The position numbers were made by a program, and so were the translations under genes. From Opitutaceae bacterium (lineage in GTDB: Bacteria > Verrucomicrobiota > Verrucomicrobiia > Opitutales > Opitutaceae): DNA of 64,000 nt. The notes under the pieces were generated by a model that was not told where the DNA came from, did not search any database, and saw nothing but the letters and a program-made list of their open reading frames with translations. Shown here one piece after another: positions 33,709 to 42,419 of this stretch (its first letter is position 1; each line of letters begins with the position of its first letter). The DNA lies in contig JADJTK010000019.1 of NCBI GenBank assembly GCA_016711225.1, positions 1-64,000 of the forward strand, read 5' to 3'.

Positions 33709-36700
33709 TCAGGCTTTCCGATTGCTCATGAAGTACAGCACCGGCACGGCCATGCGGCTGACGAGCAGCGAGGCGATCTCGCCGAACATCAGGCTGATCG
33801 CCAACCCCTGGAAGATCGGGTCGGCGAGGATCACGCTCGCGCCGACAACCACTGCCAGCGCGGTGAGCAGCATCGGCCGGAAACGCACCGCGCCGGCCTC
33901 GACCACGGCGTCGCGCAACGAAAGGCCGTGCGAGCGGCGCAGTTCGATGAAGTCGACGAGAATGATCGAGTTTCTCACCACGATGCCGGCGCCGGCCATG
34001 AAGCCGATCATCGACGTGGCGGTGAAGAACGCGCCCATGCCCCAGTGCGCCGGCAGAATGCCGATGAGCGAGAACGGGATCGCGGCCATCACCACGAGAG
34101 GAGTCACGTAGCTCTTGAACCAGCCAACCATGAGCATGTAGATCAGCACGAGCACCGCGGCGAACGCCAGGCCGAGGTCGCGGAATACCTCCAGGGTGAT
34201 GTGCCACTCGCCGTCCCATTTCATCGCGGGGGCGCGCCCATCAAACGGCATGCTGAGGTTGTAGATCTTGAACTCGGGGTCGGCGCCGCCGAAGTCACGG
34301 GCGTCGATCTTGGCCAGCTCACGGTTCATCGCGGCCATCGCATAGGCCGGACTCTCGACCACTCCGGCGACATCGGCTGTCACATACGTCACCGGCACGA
34401 GGTTCTTGCGATAGAGGCTGCGCTCGCCGGGCAACCGCTCGAGGCGGATCAGCTCGGAGAGCGGGATCAACGCCGCTGAAGGATCACGGTCGCTGCGCAC
34501 CCGCAACGAGAGCAGGTCCTCGGGCCGCCCCTTGGCGGAGCGGGGCAACTCGAGCACGACCGAGATGTCCTCACGCTCGTTGGGCAGATGGAGCAGGTCG
34601 GCGGCGAAACCGGGCGCGGCGATGCGCAAGGCCTGCGCGATGTCGCCCTCGGTGATGCCGTGCAGCGCCGCCTTCTCCTTGTCGACCACGTAACGAACCT
34701 TCGGTTGCTGCGCCTCGATGTACCAGTCGAGATCCACCACACCGGGCGACTTCTCGATGATTCCGCGCACGCGCTTCGCCAGCGCGAGGCGGGCCTCCTC
34801 GGTGGGACCGTAGATCTCGGCGACAAGGGTCTGTAGCACCGGTGGCCCCGGCGGCACCTCGGCCACGGCGACCGCCGCGCCGTATTTGGCCGCAATGGCG
34901 GCGACGCGCGGGCGGAGGCGCTTGGCGATGTCGTGGCTTTGGGCGGAGCGCTCGTCCTTGCCAACAAGGTTCACCTGGATGTCGGCGACATTGGGCCCGC
35001 GACGCATGAAGTAGTGACGCACCAATCCGTTGAAATTGAAGGGCGAAGACGTGCCCGCGTAGATCTGGAAGTCGCGCACCTCGGGTTCGTCGCGCAGCGA
35101 GGCGGCCATCTCCTGCGCAATGGCGGTGGTGCGCTCCAGCGTGGTGCCCTCGGGCGTGTTGAGGATGACCTGGAACTCCGACTTGTTGTCGAAGGGCAGC
35201 ATCTTGACCTTGACCGCGCCAAACCCGACCAGGCCCATCGCGACGAGCAACAACGCCACGATGCCACCGAGGAACGCCCAGCGCCAGGAGGCGTGGTCGA
35301 GCAGCGGATCCATAATCCGATGATAGAGCCGCGTGGACCAGTCGTTGGGAGCGTGGTCGTGATCTTCCGCGACGGCAGCCGAGGGCACGCCTGACGCGGA
35401 GTTGCCCTTGGGCAGGTGTCGCTTGAGCACGCGGATGGCGGCCCACGGGGTGACGGTGAACGCGATCGCCAGCGAGAACAGCATCGCCGCCGTCGACCCG
35501 ATCGGGATCGGGCGCATGTACGGTCCCATCAGGCCGCCGACAAATGCCATCGGCAGGATCGCCGCGATGACCGCCCAGGTGGCGAGCATGGTGGGATTGC
35601 CCACCTCGTCGACCGCCTCGAGCGCGAGCTGGATGAGCGGCTTCTTCTCGGCGCCGGGCAGGCGCACGTGCCGCACGATGTTCTCCACCACCACGATCGC
35701 GTCGTCCACCAGGATACCGATCGAGAAGATCAGGGCGAAGAGCGTGATGCGGTTAAGGGTGTAACCATAGAGGTAAAACACCATCAGCGTGAGTGCGAGG
35801 GTCGAGGGGATCGCCAACATCACCACCAGCGACTCGCGCCAGCCGAGGAAGAAGAGGATGAGGAGCGCCACGCCAAACACCGCGATGCCCATATGCAGCA
35901 GCAGTTCGTTGGACTTCTCGGCCGCGGTGTGGCCGTAGTCGCGCGTCACCGCGACCTGAACGTCGGTCGGCAGCAGGCGGCCCTTGAGGCTGTCGACCTT
36001 GGCGAGCACCTCGTTGACGACGTCGATCGCGTTGGCGCCCGGGCGCTTCGCGACGCTGAGCGTCACCGCCGCCTGCAGTACGGGGTGGACCGGTTGCAGG
36101 GGGGCCGCGCGGTTGGGCACCGCGGCAGTCGGCGGCGACCGGCCCCGATCCATACAGCACATAGTTCGCCGGCTCCTCCGCGCCATCGCGCACCGTGGCG
36201 ACATCACGCAGGTACACGGGGCGGTTCTGGAAAACACCCACGACCACCGCACCGACATCGGCGGCGTCGCGCAGAAAGCTGCCGGTTTCGAGAAGGACTT
36301 CGGTATCCGCCGTCGGCAACGACCCGAGCTGCGCCTGCCGGTTGGCCTGTTGGAGGGCAGGGACGAGCTGCGTCACGGAGAGTCCACGCGCCGCCAGCGC
36401 CACGGCGTCGAGCTGCACACGCACCGCGCGGCGCACGCCGCCGATCAACGTCGTCTCGGCGACCTGCGGGATGGCCTTGATCTCGTCGTCGAGCTGCGCG
36501 GCGAGACGGCGCAGCGTGAGATGATCCTGGGTGGCACTGTGGAGTGTGATCGCCAGCACGGGCACATCGTCGATCGAGCGCGGCTTGATCAACGGCAGGC
36601 TGCCGCCCAGGGGGATGCGGTCGAAATTGGCCTGCATCTTCTGGTTCAGGCGCACGAGCGCCTCCTCCAGGTTCGTGCCGACCTTGAAGCGCACGATGGT

Positions 36701-37021
36701 CATCGCGCTGCCGGGACTGGAGGTCGAATAGAGGTACTCCACGCCCGCGATCTCCCAGAGGAGCTTCTCCATCGGGCGCGTCATGCGATTCTCCACCTCG
36801 GCGGCGGTCGAGCCGGGCATCGAGACGAGCACGTCGACCATCGGCACCTTGATCTGGGGCTCCTCCTCGCGGGGAAGCATGCGCACCGAAAACGCGCCGA
36901 GCAGGATCGAGGCGATGATCACGATCGGCGTGAGCCGCGAATCGATGAACAGCGCCGCGATCTGGCCGGTGATGCCGTACTTCTTCGCTGGGAGCGCGCC
37001 GTTGTTTTCCGGTGCACTCAC
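33709..37021 (-). pseudogene. AcrB-like RND efflux permease, interrupted by a frameshift
   Basis: Two overlapping frames make one ~1090-residue RND permease. The first (from ATG 37021) has TM1 (LTPIVIIASILLGAFSVRML), EEEPQIKVPMVDVLVSMPGS and the porter domain up to EEPANYVLYGSG. The second resumes at about TAAVPNRAAPLQPVHPVLQAAVTLSVAKRPGANAIDVV. It then runs through the TM4 motif FSIGILVDDAIVVVENIVRH (proton-relay Asp pair) to TM10-12 (MIGFMAGAGIVVRNSIILVD). The break lies at about 36143-36146, a CCCC run; one extra base there restores the frame. Everything else is intact, so this may be a sequencing error or a fresh mutation. Its adaptor gene overlaps upstream by 4 bp. Confidence 0.85.
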
Positions 37022-38034
37022 GGCTTCACCTCCACCGGCTGGCCATCGCGCAACGTCGCCGCGCCGTCGGCCACCACACGTTCACCCGCGGCCAAGCCGG
37101 AAAGGATCTCCACTTGGTCGCCATGACGCGCGCCCGATTTTATGAGACGCATCGTCGCGCGTCCCTCTGCCACGACAAACACGCGCTCCATCTGTCCAAA
37201 GCTCGTCAACGCAGCGGCCGGAATCACGAGCGCCGTGCCCTCGCCCGCTGGCCAAGCGACGCGCGCGAACTGGCCAGAACGCACCGCCGCACCGGCGGGC
37301 AGATCGATTTTGGCGAGAAAGGTACGCGAGGCGGCATCGAGGGCCGGGGAGATCTCGGCCACGCGGCCCGGAAACTCGATGGTATTGATCCGCACCGGGG
37401 CCGAAGCTCCCACCGCGACTGCCGCCAACCCGTCGGGCACCTCAACCTCGACCCGCTGCAAGGTCGGGTTTTCCATTTCGAGCAGAGGATTGCCCGGAGC
37501 GGCCAGGTCGCCCTCGTTGACGAGGCGGCGCGTAATGACGCCATCAAACGGGGCGATGATGGTGGTGTAGGTGAGCATCGTGCGCGCCTCGGCGACGGTC
37601 GCCTCCATCAAACGCACACGGTCCTCCATGCTGCGCACGGTCTCGGCCGCGCTGGCGCCCTTGGTGAGCAGGCCCGTCTCGCGCTCGAGGTCGCGGCGGG
37701 CCTGGCCGAGCCCGGCCTCCGCCTGCGCCAGGCGAGCGCCGATCTCATTGGCGGTGAGGGTCGCAAGAACGTCTCCGCGCTTCACCAACTGTCCGAGCGC
37801 CACCGGCAGGCTGGCCACGGAGCCCATGACCTTCGGCGCGAGGGCGGCGCGCTCGACGGCGCGCACCGTGCCGGGCAACTCGGTGCGGCGCAGCTCGGTG
37901 AGGACCCGAACCTCCGCGGTTTGCACGGCGACGGTCGGGAGTGGGGGCGGGGCTGGGTGCTCGCGGCCACAACCGGCGAAGGCCAGCACGAGACCGGCGG
38001 AAAGGAGAACAGCGAGGGAAGGACGGCGTTTCAT
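37018..38034 (-). CDS. RND efflux periplasmic adaptor (HlyD/MFP family) lipoprotein
   Basis: 338 residues. Lipobox VLAFAGC (Cys22). Adaptor order is complete: PGTVRAVERAALAPKVMGSV (barrel and lipoyl), LVKRGDVLATLTANE, a coiled-coil hairpin (IGARLAQAEAGLGQARRDLE), returning lipoyl IIAPFDGVITRRLVNEGDLA, barrel RVAEISPALDAASRTFLAKI and a membrane-proximal domain ending GERVVADGAATLRDGQPVEV. Overlaps the permease start by 4 bp (ATGA). No outer-membrane channel gene is adjacent. The substrate is unknown; context suggests sulfur species, thiol conjugates or metals. Confidence 0.93.
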   Translation of the reverse strand: MKRRPSLAVLLSAGLVLAFAGCGREHPAPPPLPTVAVQTAEVRVLTELRRTELPGTVRAVERAALAPKVMGSVASLPVALGQLVKRGDVLATLTANEIGARLAQAEAGLGQARRDLERETGLLTKGASAAETVRSMEDRVRLMEATVAEARTMLTYTTIIAPFDGVITRRLVNEGDLAAPGNPLLEMENPTLQRVEVEVPDGLAAVAVGASAPVRINTIEFPGRVAEISPALDAASRTFLAKIDLPAGAAVRSGQFARVAWPAGEGTALVIPAAALTSFGQMERVFVVAEGRATMRLIKSGARHGDQVEILSGLAAGERVVADGAATLRDGQPVEVKP

Positions 38035-38128
38035 GGAGCGGGAGATTGGCGGAGAGACTAACGGAGCGCGGGCGACGGGCGAATCCGAATCGGCGATTCA
38101 ACAGGGAATCTTTGGCGACGCGGGGCGG

Positions 38129-38305
38129 TCAGCTCCGCAGGGAAGACAGGGCGAAAAGCAGGCCGAGCACGCTGCCATAGATCGCACCGCGCCACCAAGT
38201 GGAGGTGAGCGGGCAGGTGCCGGAGGTGCATTGGCCAAAGGTACCCATCAGGGCCCCGAGTATGGCTCCGATGAGGACGGGGGCAAGGAAACGGAGGGCT
38301 TTCAT
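38129..38305 (-). CDS. Small DUF6132-like membrane protein
   Basis: 58 residues: MKALRFLAPVLIGAILGALM, a short loop GTFGQCTSGTCPLTSTWW with two cysteines, and a second hydrophobic stretch (AIYGSVLGLLFALSSL). The C-x-SGTCP-x-TS loop is characteristic of DUF6132 proteins as I remember them; their function is unknown, but they often sit with rhodaneses and YgaP-like proteins. It is about 100 bp upstream of the RND adaptor on the same strand. It was found by reading the minus strand directly because it is short. Confidence 0.7.
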   Translation of the reverse strand: MKALRFLAPVLIGAILGALMGTFGQCTSGTCPLTSTWWRGAIYGSVLGLLFALSSLRS

Positions 38306-38384
38306 GAGTGAAGGGAGGGACTAGATGCGAGCAAGGCTTGGAGAACCGCTAATGGACGCAGATCGCGGAGAAGTTGCCTGTGGG

Positions 38385-38465
38385 TGTAGGAGCCTGCTTG
38401 CAGGCGATTCTGGGCGTAGTCAGCCGGCGGACCTTACACGATCGCGTGAGAGCACGCTCCTACCA
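38385..38465. repeat. REP-like element TGTAGGAGCCTGCTTGCAGG, imperfect copy
   Basis: TGTAGGAGCCTGCTTGCAGGCGATTC (38385-38410) repeats the left arm at 13012. The distal end, AGCACGCTCCTACC, shares only the outer GTAGGAGC. It occupies the gap between the DUF6132-like and DUF2892-like genes. Confidence 0.65.
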
Positions 38466-38477
38466 GAAGGCGCGTAA

Positions 38478-38756
38478 TCAGTGCTTGCCGCAGCCGCAGG
38501 AGTCTCCGGACTTCGGCTCGGCACCCAAGTCGCAGCCGCATTTGCCCTCGTCGCAGCCGCAGGCGCCGGGGGCGTCGGGGAAGAGGCGCTTGAGGATGTT
38601 GCAGGCCGGGCAGAAGCCGGTGAAGGCGGACTGGATGAGGTTTACCCCGACGAAGGCGGCCAGCAGCAGCCACCACGGGCCGAAGAAGTGGGCCAGGGCG
38701 AGGCTGGCGAGGATCATGGTGCCGGCGAGGACGCGGATGCGGTATTCGAGTTTCAT
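38478..38756 (-). CDS. YgaP-like DUF2892 membrane protein with Cys-rich tail
   Basis: 92 residues from the ATG at 38756. EYRIRVLAGTMILASLALAH and WWLLLAAFVGVNLIQSAFTG are two TM helices, and FTGFCPACNILKRL is the DUF2892/YgaP signature. The tail is unusually cysteine-rich: GACGCDEGKCGCDLGAEP, then GDSCGCGKH, about seven Cys, suitable for metal or persulfide binding. First gene of the leftward sulfur/efflux cluster, divergent from an ArsR regulator, hence probably under its control. Confidence 0.85.
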   Translation of the reverse strand: MKLEYRIRVLAGTMILASLALAHFFGPWWLLLAAFVGVNLIQSAFTGFCPACNILKRLFPDAPGACGCDEGKCGCDLGAEPKSGDSCGCGKH

Positions 38757-38789
38757 AGGAGGAAAAGGTTGCGTTTCACTGAATAGCCA

Positions 38790-38805
38790 CATAGTTATAA
38801 GGAAG
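38790..38805. promoter_or_regulatory. Possible ArsR operator between divergent genes
   Basis: ATAGCCACATAGTTAT is an imperfect AT-rich palindrome in the 92-bp gap between the DUF2892-like gene and arsR. This gap is the only AT-rich spot nearby and must hold both promoters. Assignment by position and symmetry only. Confidence 0.35.
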
Positions 38806-38848
38806 ATTGAAGTCGTCAAGTGCCCATTTTGTCTTCTCGCTCCCGGTC

Positions 38849-39172
38849 ATGGCCAAGGACCTGCCGCCCGCCACCATCGAGCTCATCGCCCAGCGTTTCC
38901 GCGCCATGGGCGAGCCGATGCGCCTGCGTATCCTCATGGCCCTACGCGAGGGCGAGCGCAGCGTCACCGAGCTCGTCGAACAGCAGGAGACCAGCCAGGC
39001 CAACATCTCCAAGCATCTGCAGGTGCTCACCGCCTGCGGCCTGCTCACCCGCCGCAAGCAGGGCCTCAACGTCCTCTACGCCATCGCCGATCCCGGCATT
39101 TTTTCGATGTGCGACTCCGTCTGCGGCAGCATCAAGAAGCACCTGGATACCCAGGCGAAGCTGCTAGGGTGA
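38849..39172 (+). CDS. ArsR/SmtB-family transcriptional regulator of the sulfur/efflux island
   Basis: 107 residues from the ATG at 38849. Winged HTH: AMGEPMRLRILMALREGERS, VTELVEQQETSQANISKHLQ and wing GLLTRRKQGLNVLYAIADPG. Cysteines at 63, 88 and 92 (FSMCDSVCGSIKK) form a CxxxC pair in the last helix, like the CxxxCC of the other ArsR at 16376. The two proteins align from the first residue. The pattern is unlike BigR/SqrR, whose sensing Cys pair lies elsewhere. Metal or thiol/persulfide sensing is inferred. Divergent from the island genes. Confidence 0.92.
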   Translation: MAKDLPPATIELIAQRFRAMGEPMRLRILMALREGERSVTELVEQQETSQANISKHLQVLTACGLLTRRKQGLNVLYAIADPGIFSMCDSVCGSIKKHLDTQAKLLG

Positions 39173-39181
39173 AGGGAGTCG

Positions 39182-39223
39182 GTGCCCAGTGATCGGTGGA
39201 GCGTAACCGGTGAACGGTGTCGT
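39182..39223. repeat. Degenerate heptad array GTGNNCG x6
   Basis: GTGCCCA-GTGATCG-GTGGAGC-GTAACCG-GTGAACG-GTGTCGT, exact period 7, filling the 58-bp gap between the convergent arsR and 39231 genes. Confidence 0.65.
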
Positions 39224-39230
39224 TGAGCCT

Positions 39231-40856
39231 TCAGCGCGACGATTCTGCCGGCGATTGCTCAACAAAACGAACATCGCCGGTAGGAGTGATGTAGACGTCC
39301 ACGCCGATGCATCCGGTTTTTAACTCACCATTCGGCATCATCCGCGGGGGACCCATCATGCCGAATCCGATCGGCAGGGCCTTGGGGAGTGACACTACGT
39401 TCAACGAGCCGTCGGTAGATTGCTTGGCAACCAACACCCCCTCATGAAAGGCCAAGACCAGCATTCCGAACGGCATCGGAATGAAGTCCGTCACGCCTGC
39501 TGGTGCGAGGTATTGGGGAATCTCTCCCTTCCGGTAAAAGACCAGCCCGCAGCCCCATTCCCCTTGGTTGAAGCCGAGCAATTTTCCGCCGGCGAAGCTA
39601 ACCGCGCATTGGGGACGCAAGAACTGGATGCCCGCATCTTCGAGCGCCATGCGCTTCGGCAAGCGCCCGGGGCGTCGGAATTCTACTTCGTGAATGAGCG
39701 GGAAGAAATAGCCCCGACACTCCCGCAGCAGTTCCCCGCCGATTCTTCTGAAGCTACTGGTTGAGCGCTCGCGATTGGATCTATTGCCCCACTCCTTGAT
39801 CTCGTCCTCGATGTACCAACCGAGATCCTGCAAAGGCGTTTTGAAACGGCCCTTCTCATCGACTTCCGGAAGATAGGGCTCCTTCCCGTGCAGGACGCGA
39901 ACAGCGCGTTGCGCTGTTCTCCGTACAGGGCGGTACCAATGAGATTCGGCGACTTTCTGCAATTCCGGGATCGCTCGTATGACCCCGTTGAGGGCCAGTG
40001 CATCCGCGGCCGCACCAACCCTGTGCCAATCGCTCTGATCCGCCAACGCAGCGATTGCCTCTCCTCCATCTTCACCGAGGTTCCTGAACTCGCCCGCCTT
40101 CTCGCTTTGGACCATCTCCTTAGCCCGAGCCGCCTCTTCATCAATATGGAGCAACGCTGAAGCCACAGCGGTGGCGACCGGCTCTGAAACGCCGGTGAGA
40201 CAATCGCGGAGCGATGCTATTACGGCAAAGCGACCATCGGTCGCCTCGTGGCGTTTGTCTGGCATGCGAAGATATCCAAGCGCCGCAATAGCCCGACACC
40301 GATTGCCGACCATCACCGCATCGTCGCGCACAATCCCAATCAGGCCCTGGATCAGATCATCGTTGGAATAGCTGAGTGGATTCTCGACAGCGCCCTCGAT
40401 CGCTGCCTGTAGCTCCGGTTTCACCACCTCAGTTGATCGGTAGAAATCGGCGACACGTCGCACTCCATCCCTCCGGTAGCTCGCCAACAGTTTCACGAGG
40501 AATCCTCGCGCAACCCCATCGGGGTCACGAATCTCAGCAGCGATAGAGTCGAGTGTCGCTTCATCGATCTGATACCGACGACTCTCCAGAAACAACTGGG
40601 CGGCCTGCCTCACCCGCTGGGAATCGTGACCCAAGAGCGAGAGCAAGAGTGTGGGCTGTGCTTTCAGCCGTTTTTCAAGATCGTCCCGTTGCTCCCATCC
40701 CAGCGCAGTCGCGATATGCCCTTCGTAGGATCTACGCCAGCGCTCTGCGCGAGCTGCGTGAATCATGTACCACACGATGCCCGCAATAATGATGAACAGT
40801 CCGAGACAAGCGAAAGCGGCGCGAAGGAACCAGCGAAAGAAGCGTTTCCAGGTCAT
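39231..40856 (-). CDS. Membrane-anchored protein with helical repeats, unknown function
   Basis: 541 residues from the ATG at 40856. One TM helix (LRAAFACLGLFIIIAGIVWYM) is followed by ~300 helix-rich residues resembling HEAT-like repeats (LLSLLGHDSQRVRQAAQLFL, VARGFLVKLLASYRRDGVRR, IAALGYLRMPDKRHEATDG). The last part is beta-rich (CGLVFYRKGEIPQYLAPAGV, VDVYITPTGDVRFVEQ). No family is recognised. Somewhat lower GC and less biased codon use than its neighbours hint at later acquisition. Divergent from the lytic transglycosylase gene. Confidence 0.75.
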   Translation of the reverse strand: MTWKRFFRWFLRAAFACLGLFIIIAGIVWYMIHAARAERWRRSYEGHIATALGWEQRDDLEKRLKAQPTLLLSLLGHDSQRVRQAAQLFLESRRYQIDEATLDSIAAEIRDPDGVARGFLVKLLASYRRDGVRRVADFYRSTEVVKPELQAAIEGAVENPLSYSNDDLIQGLIGIVRDDAVMVGNRCRAIAALGYLRMPDKRHEATDGRFAVIASLRDCLTGVSEPVATAVASALLHIDEEAARAKEMVQSEKAGEFRNLGEDGGEAIAALADQSDWHRVGAAADALALNGVIRAIPELQKVAESHWYRPVRRTAQRAVRVLHGKEPYLPEVDEKGRFKTPLQDLGWYIEDEIKEWGNRSNRERSTSSFRRIGGELLRECRGYFFPLIHEVEFRRPGRLPKRMALEDAGIQFLRPQCAVSFAGGKLLGFNQGEWGCGLVFYRKGEIPQYLAPAGVTDFIPMPFGMLVLAFHEGVLVAKQSTDGSLNVVSLPKALPIGFGMMGPPRMMPNGELKTGCIGVDVYITPTGDVRFVEQSPAESSR

Positions 40857-41020
40857 GCAGGGTTCGGGGTTGGCCCCGACACTGTCGCCGCCCACCGCCG
40901 CCGCAAGCGTGCGGTGCCACAATTGCGGAGACAACGGCGCCGAGAGATCGACGGCAAACGGCTCGTGACTCTTCGGGAACCGGCATCGACTCGGCGCGGT
41001 CCCTCTCCACACTCCCGCCC

Positions 41021-42181
41021 GTGCCGCCGTCCCGCACCATCACCGCCTGCCTCACCGCTCTCGCCTGCGCCGCCGCGCTGCGCGCCGGCGAGCCCGCGCC
41101 GACGCCGCCACCTCCGGCCGCAACCGCGCCGCAGAGTCCAGCCCCCGAAACGCGAAACCCGAAGCCCGAAACTCCCGCCGCCCCGGCGCCCGCGGCCGAT
41201 CCTTCCGCCCTCATCGACCAGATCCTCGACGACGGCCGCGCCTGGCTGGAGGACAATTTTGATACCGAGCAGCTCGAGCCGCTCACGCCCGAGCAACAGC
41301 AGCGACTCATCGCCCAACTCCAACCCATCGCCGACTCGCTCGCGCTGGGCAACATCGAGGACTTCGCCGCGCTGCGCCCGCAGGCCGCCCAGCTCCTCGC
41401 CTGGCTGCGCGAGCAAGACTGGGGGCAGCCCTACGCCGATTGGCTCGCTCCCCGTATGGATTACCTCGATCTCGCCAGCGACGCCGTCGAGACCTCGCGT
41501 CGCCAATGGGCGGAAGAACAACGGCGCCTGCGCGATCCGCTCCTCCCGGTGCCCGTGCCCAACGAGCGTCCTCGCCCCACCCTGCGCTTCGAGGTCGTGC
41601 GCGACCGCGTCTACCGCGCGGCCCGCAGCAACAACACCTGGACTCGCCGCATCGCCCAACGCACCCCGCCGGCGCGTTCCGCCGAGCTCGCCCCGCAGCT
41701 CAAGGCCGCCTTCCGCGCCCAGGGCGTGGCGCCAGAGCTGGTGTGGTTGGCCGAGGTGGAATCGTCGTTCGACCCCGAAGCCAAAAGTCCTTCGGGCGCG
41801 CTCGGCCTCTTCCAATTCATGCCGGCGGCCGCGAAACGTTTCGGCCTGAGCCTGTTTCCCTTCGACGAGCGTACCCACCCGGAGAAGAGCGCGCGCGCCG
41901 CCGCCCAGTATCTGCGTTTCCTCCACGGAAAGTTCGGCGACTGGCCGCTCGCCTTGGCCGCCTACAACGCCGGAGAGGGCCGCATCGGCCGGGAGCTCGA
42001 CAAGGTGAAACGCCGCAGCTTCGACGCGATTGCCGACCGCCTCCCCGCGGAGACGCGTTTCTACGTGCCCAAGGTGCTCGCCACCGTCGCCGCCCGCGAG
42101 AACATCGATCCCTTTGCCCTCCCCGCCCCCACCGCCCTCGCCCTGCTGGCGCAGGAACCGCTCGCGATAGCCCGCCCCTAG
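41021..42181 (+). CDS. Periplasmic lytic transglycosylase (SLT domain)
   Basis: 386 residues, GTG start at 41021 opening a signal peptide (TACLTALACAAALRAGEP). A Pro/Ala-rich linker contains a heptad-repeat-encoded stretch (PETRNPKPETP). The catalytic domain is SLT/MltD-like: ELVWLAEVESSFDPEAKSPS with catalytic Glu245, GALGLFQFMPAAAKRFG and LALAAYNAGEGRIGR. It cleaves peptidoglycan to 1,6-anhydromuropeptides. No LysM domain is seen. Stands alone, divergent from the 39231 gene. Confidence 0.93.
   Translation: MPPSRTITACLTALACAAALRAGEPAPTPPPPAATAPQSPAPETRNPKPETPAAPAPAADPSALIDQILDDGRAWLEDNFDTEQLEPLTPEQQQRLIAQLQPIADSLALGNIEDFAALRPQAAQLLAWLREQDWGQPYADWLAPRMDYLDLASDAVETSRRQWAEEQRRLRDPLLPVPVPNERPRPTLRFEVVRDRVYRAARSNNTWTRRIAQRTPPARSAELAPQLKAAFRAQGVAPELVWLAEVESSFDPEAKSPSGALGLFQFMPAAAKRFGLSLFPFDERTHPEKSARAAAQYLRFLHGKFGDWPLALAAYNAGEGRIGRELDKVKRRSFDAIADRLPAETRFYVPKVLATVAARENIDPFALPAPTALALLAQEPLAIARP
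41144..41171. repeat. Heptad array CCCGAAA inside the transglycosylase linker
   Basis: CCCGAAA-CGCGAAA-CCCGAAG-CCCGAAA, period 7, encoding PETRNPKPE. Near-identical arrays lie inside the AsmA-like gene at 44204 and 45338. Confidence 0.7.
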
Positions 42182-42419
42182 TTGTCCCGCACGCGAAGTC
42201 GGCCCCGGCAAGCCGCGAAGCCTGCCCAAGGGTGCAGAAGCAGCAACGCCGCGCACGCTCCCGACAAGGTCCCCAGCTCCCGGCATCAAAGGATCGGGTC
42301 GAGGAGCCGGGGCGGCCCACCACAGCCGGCACCTTCGCCCCATGGATTTCATGGACTGCCCGAATTCGTCCCCCAGAGTCGGCAGCCCATATTGCCGGCG
42401 CCAACGCGCCCCTTCCACC

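Noticed and set aside
38849..39172. Assigning the ArsR regulator as a BigR/SqrR persulfide sensor
   Set aside because: The sensing Cys pair of BigR/SqrR is not at the matching positions; Cys63, Cys88 and Cys92 are placed differently, so the signal is left open.
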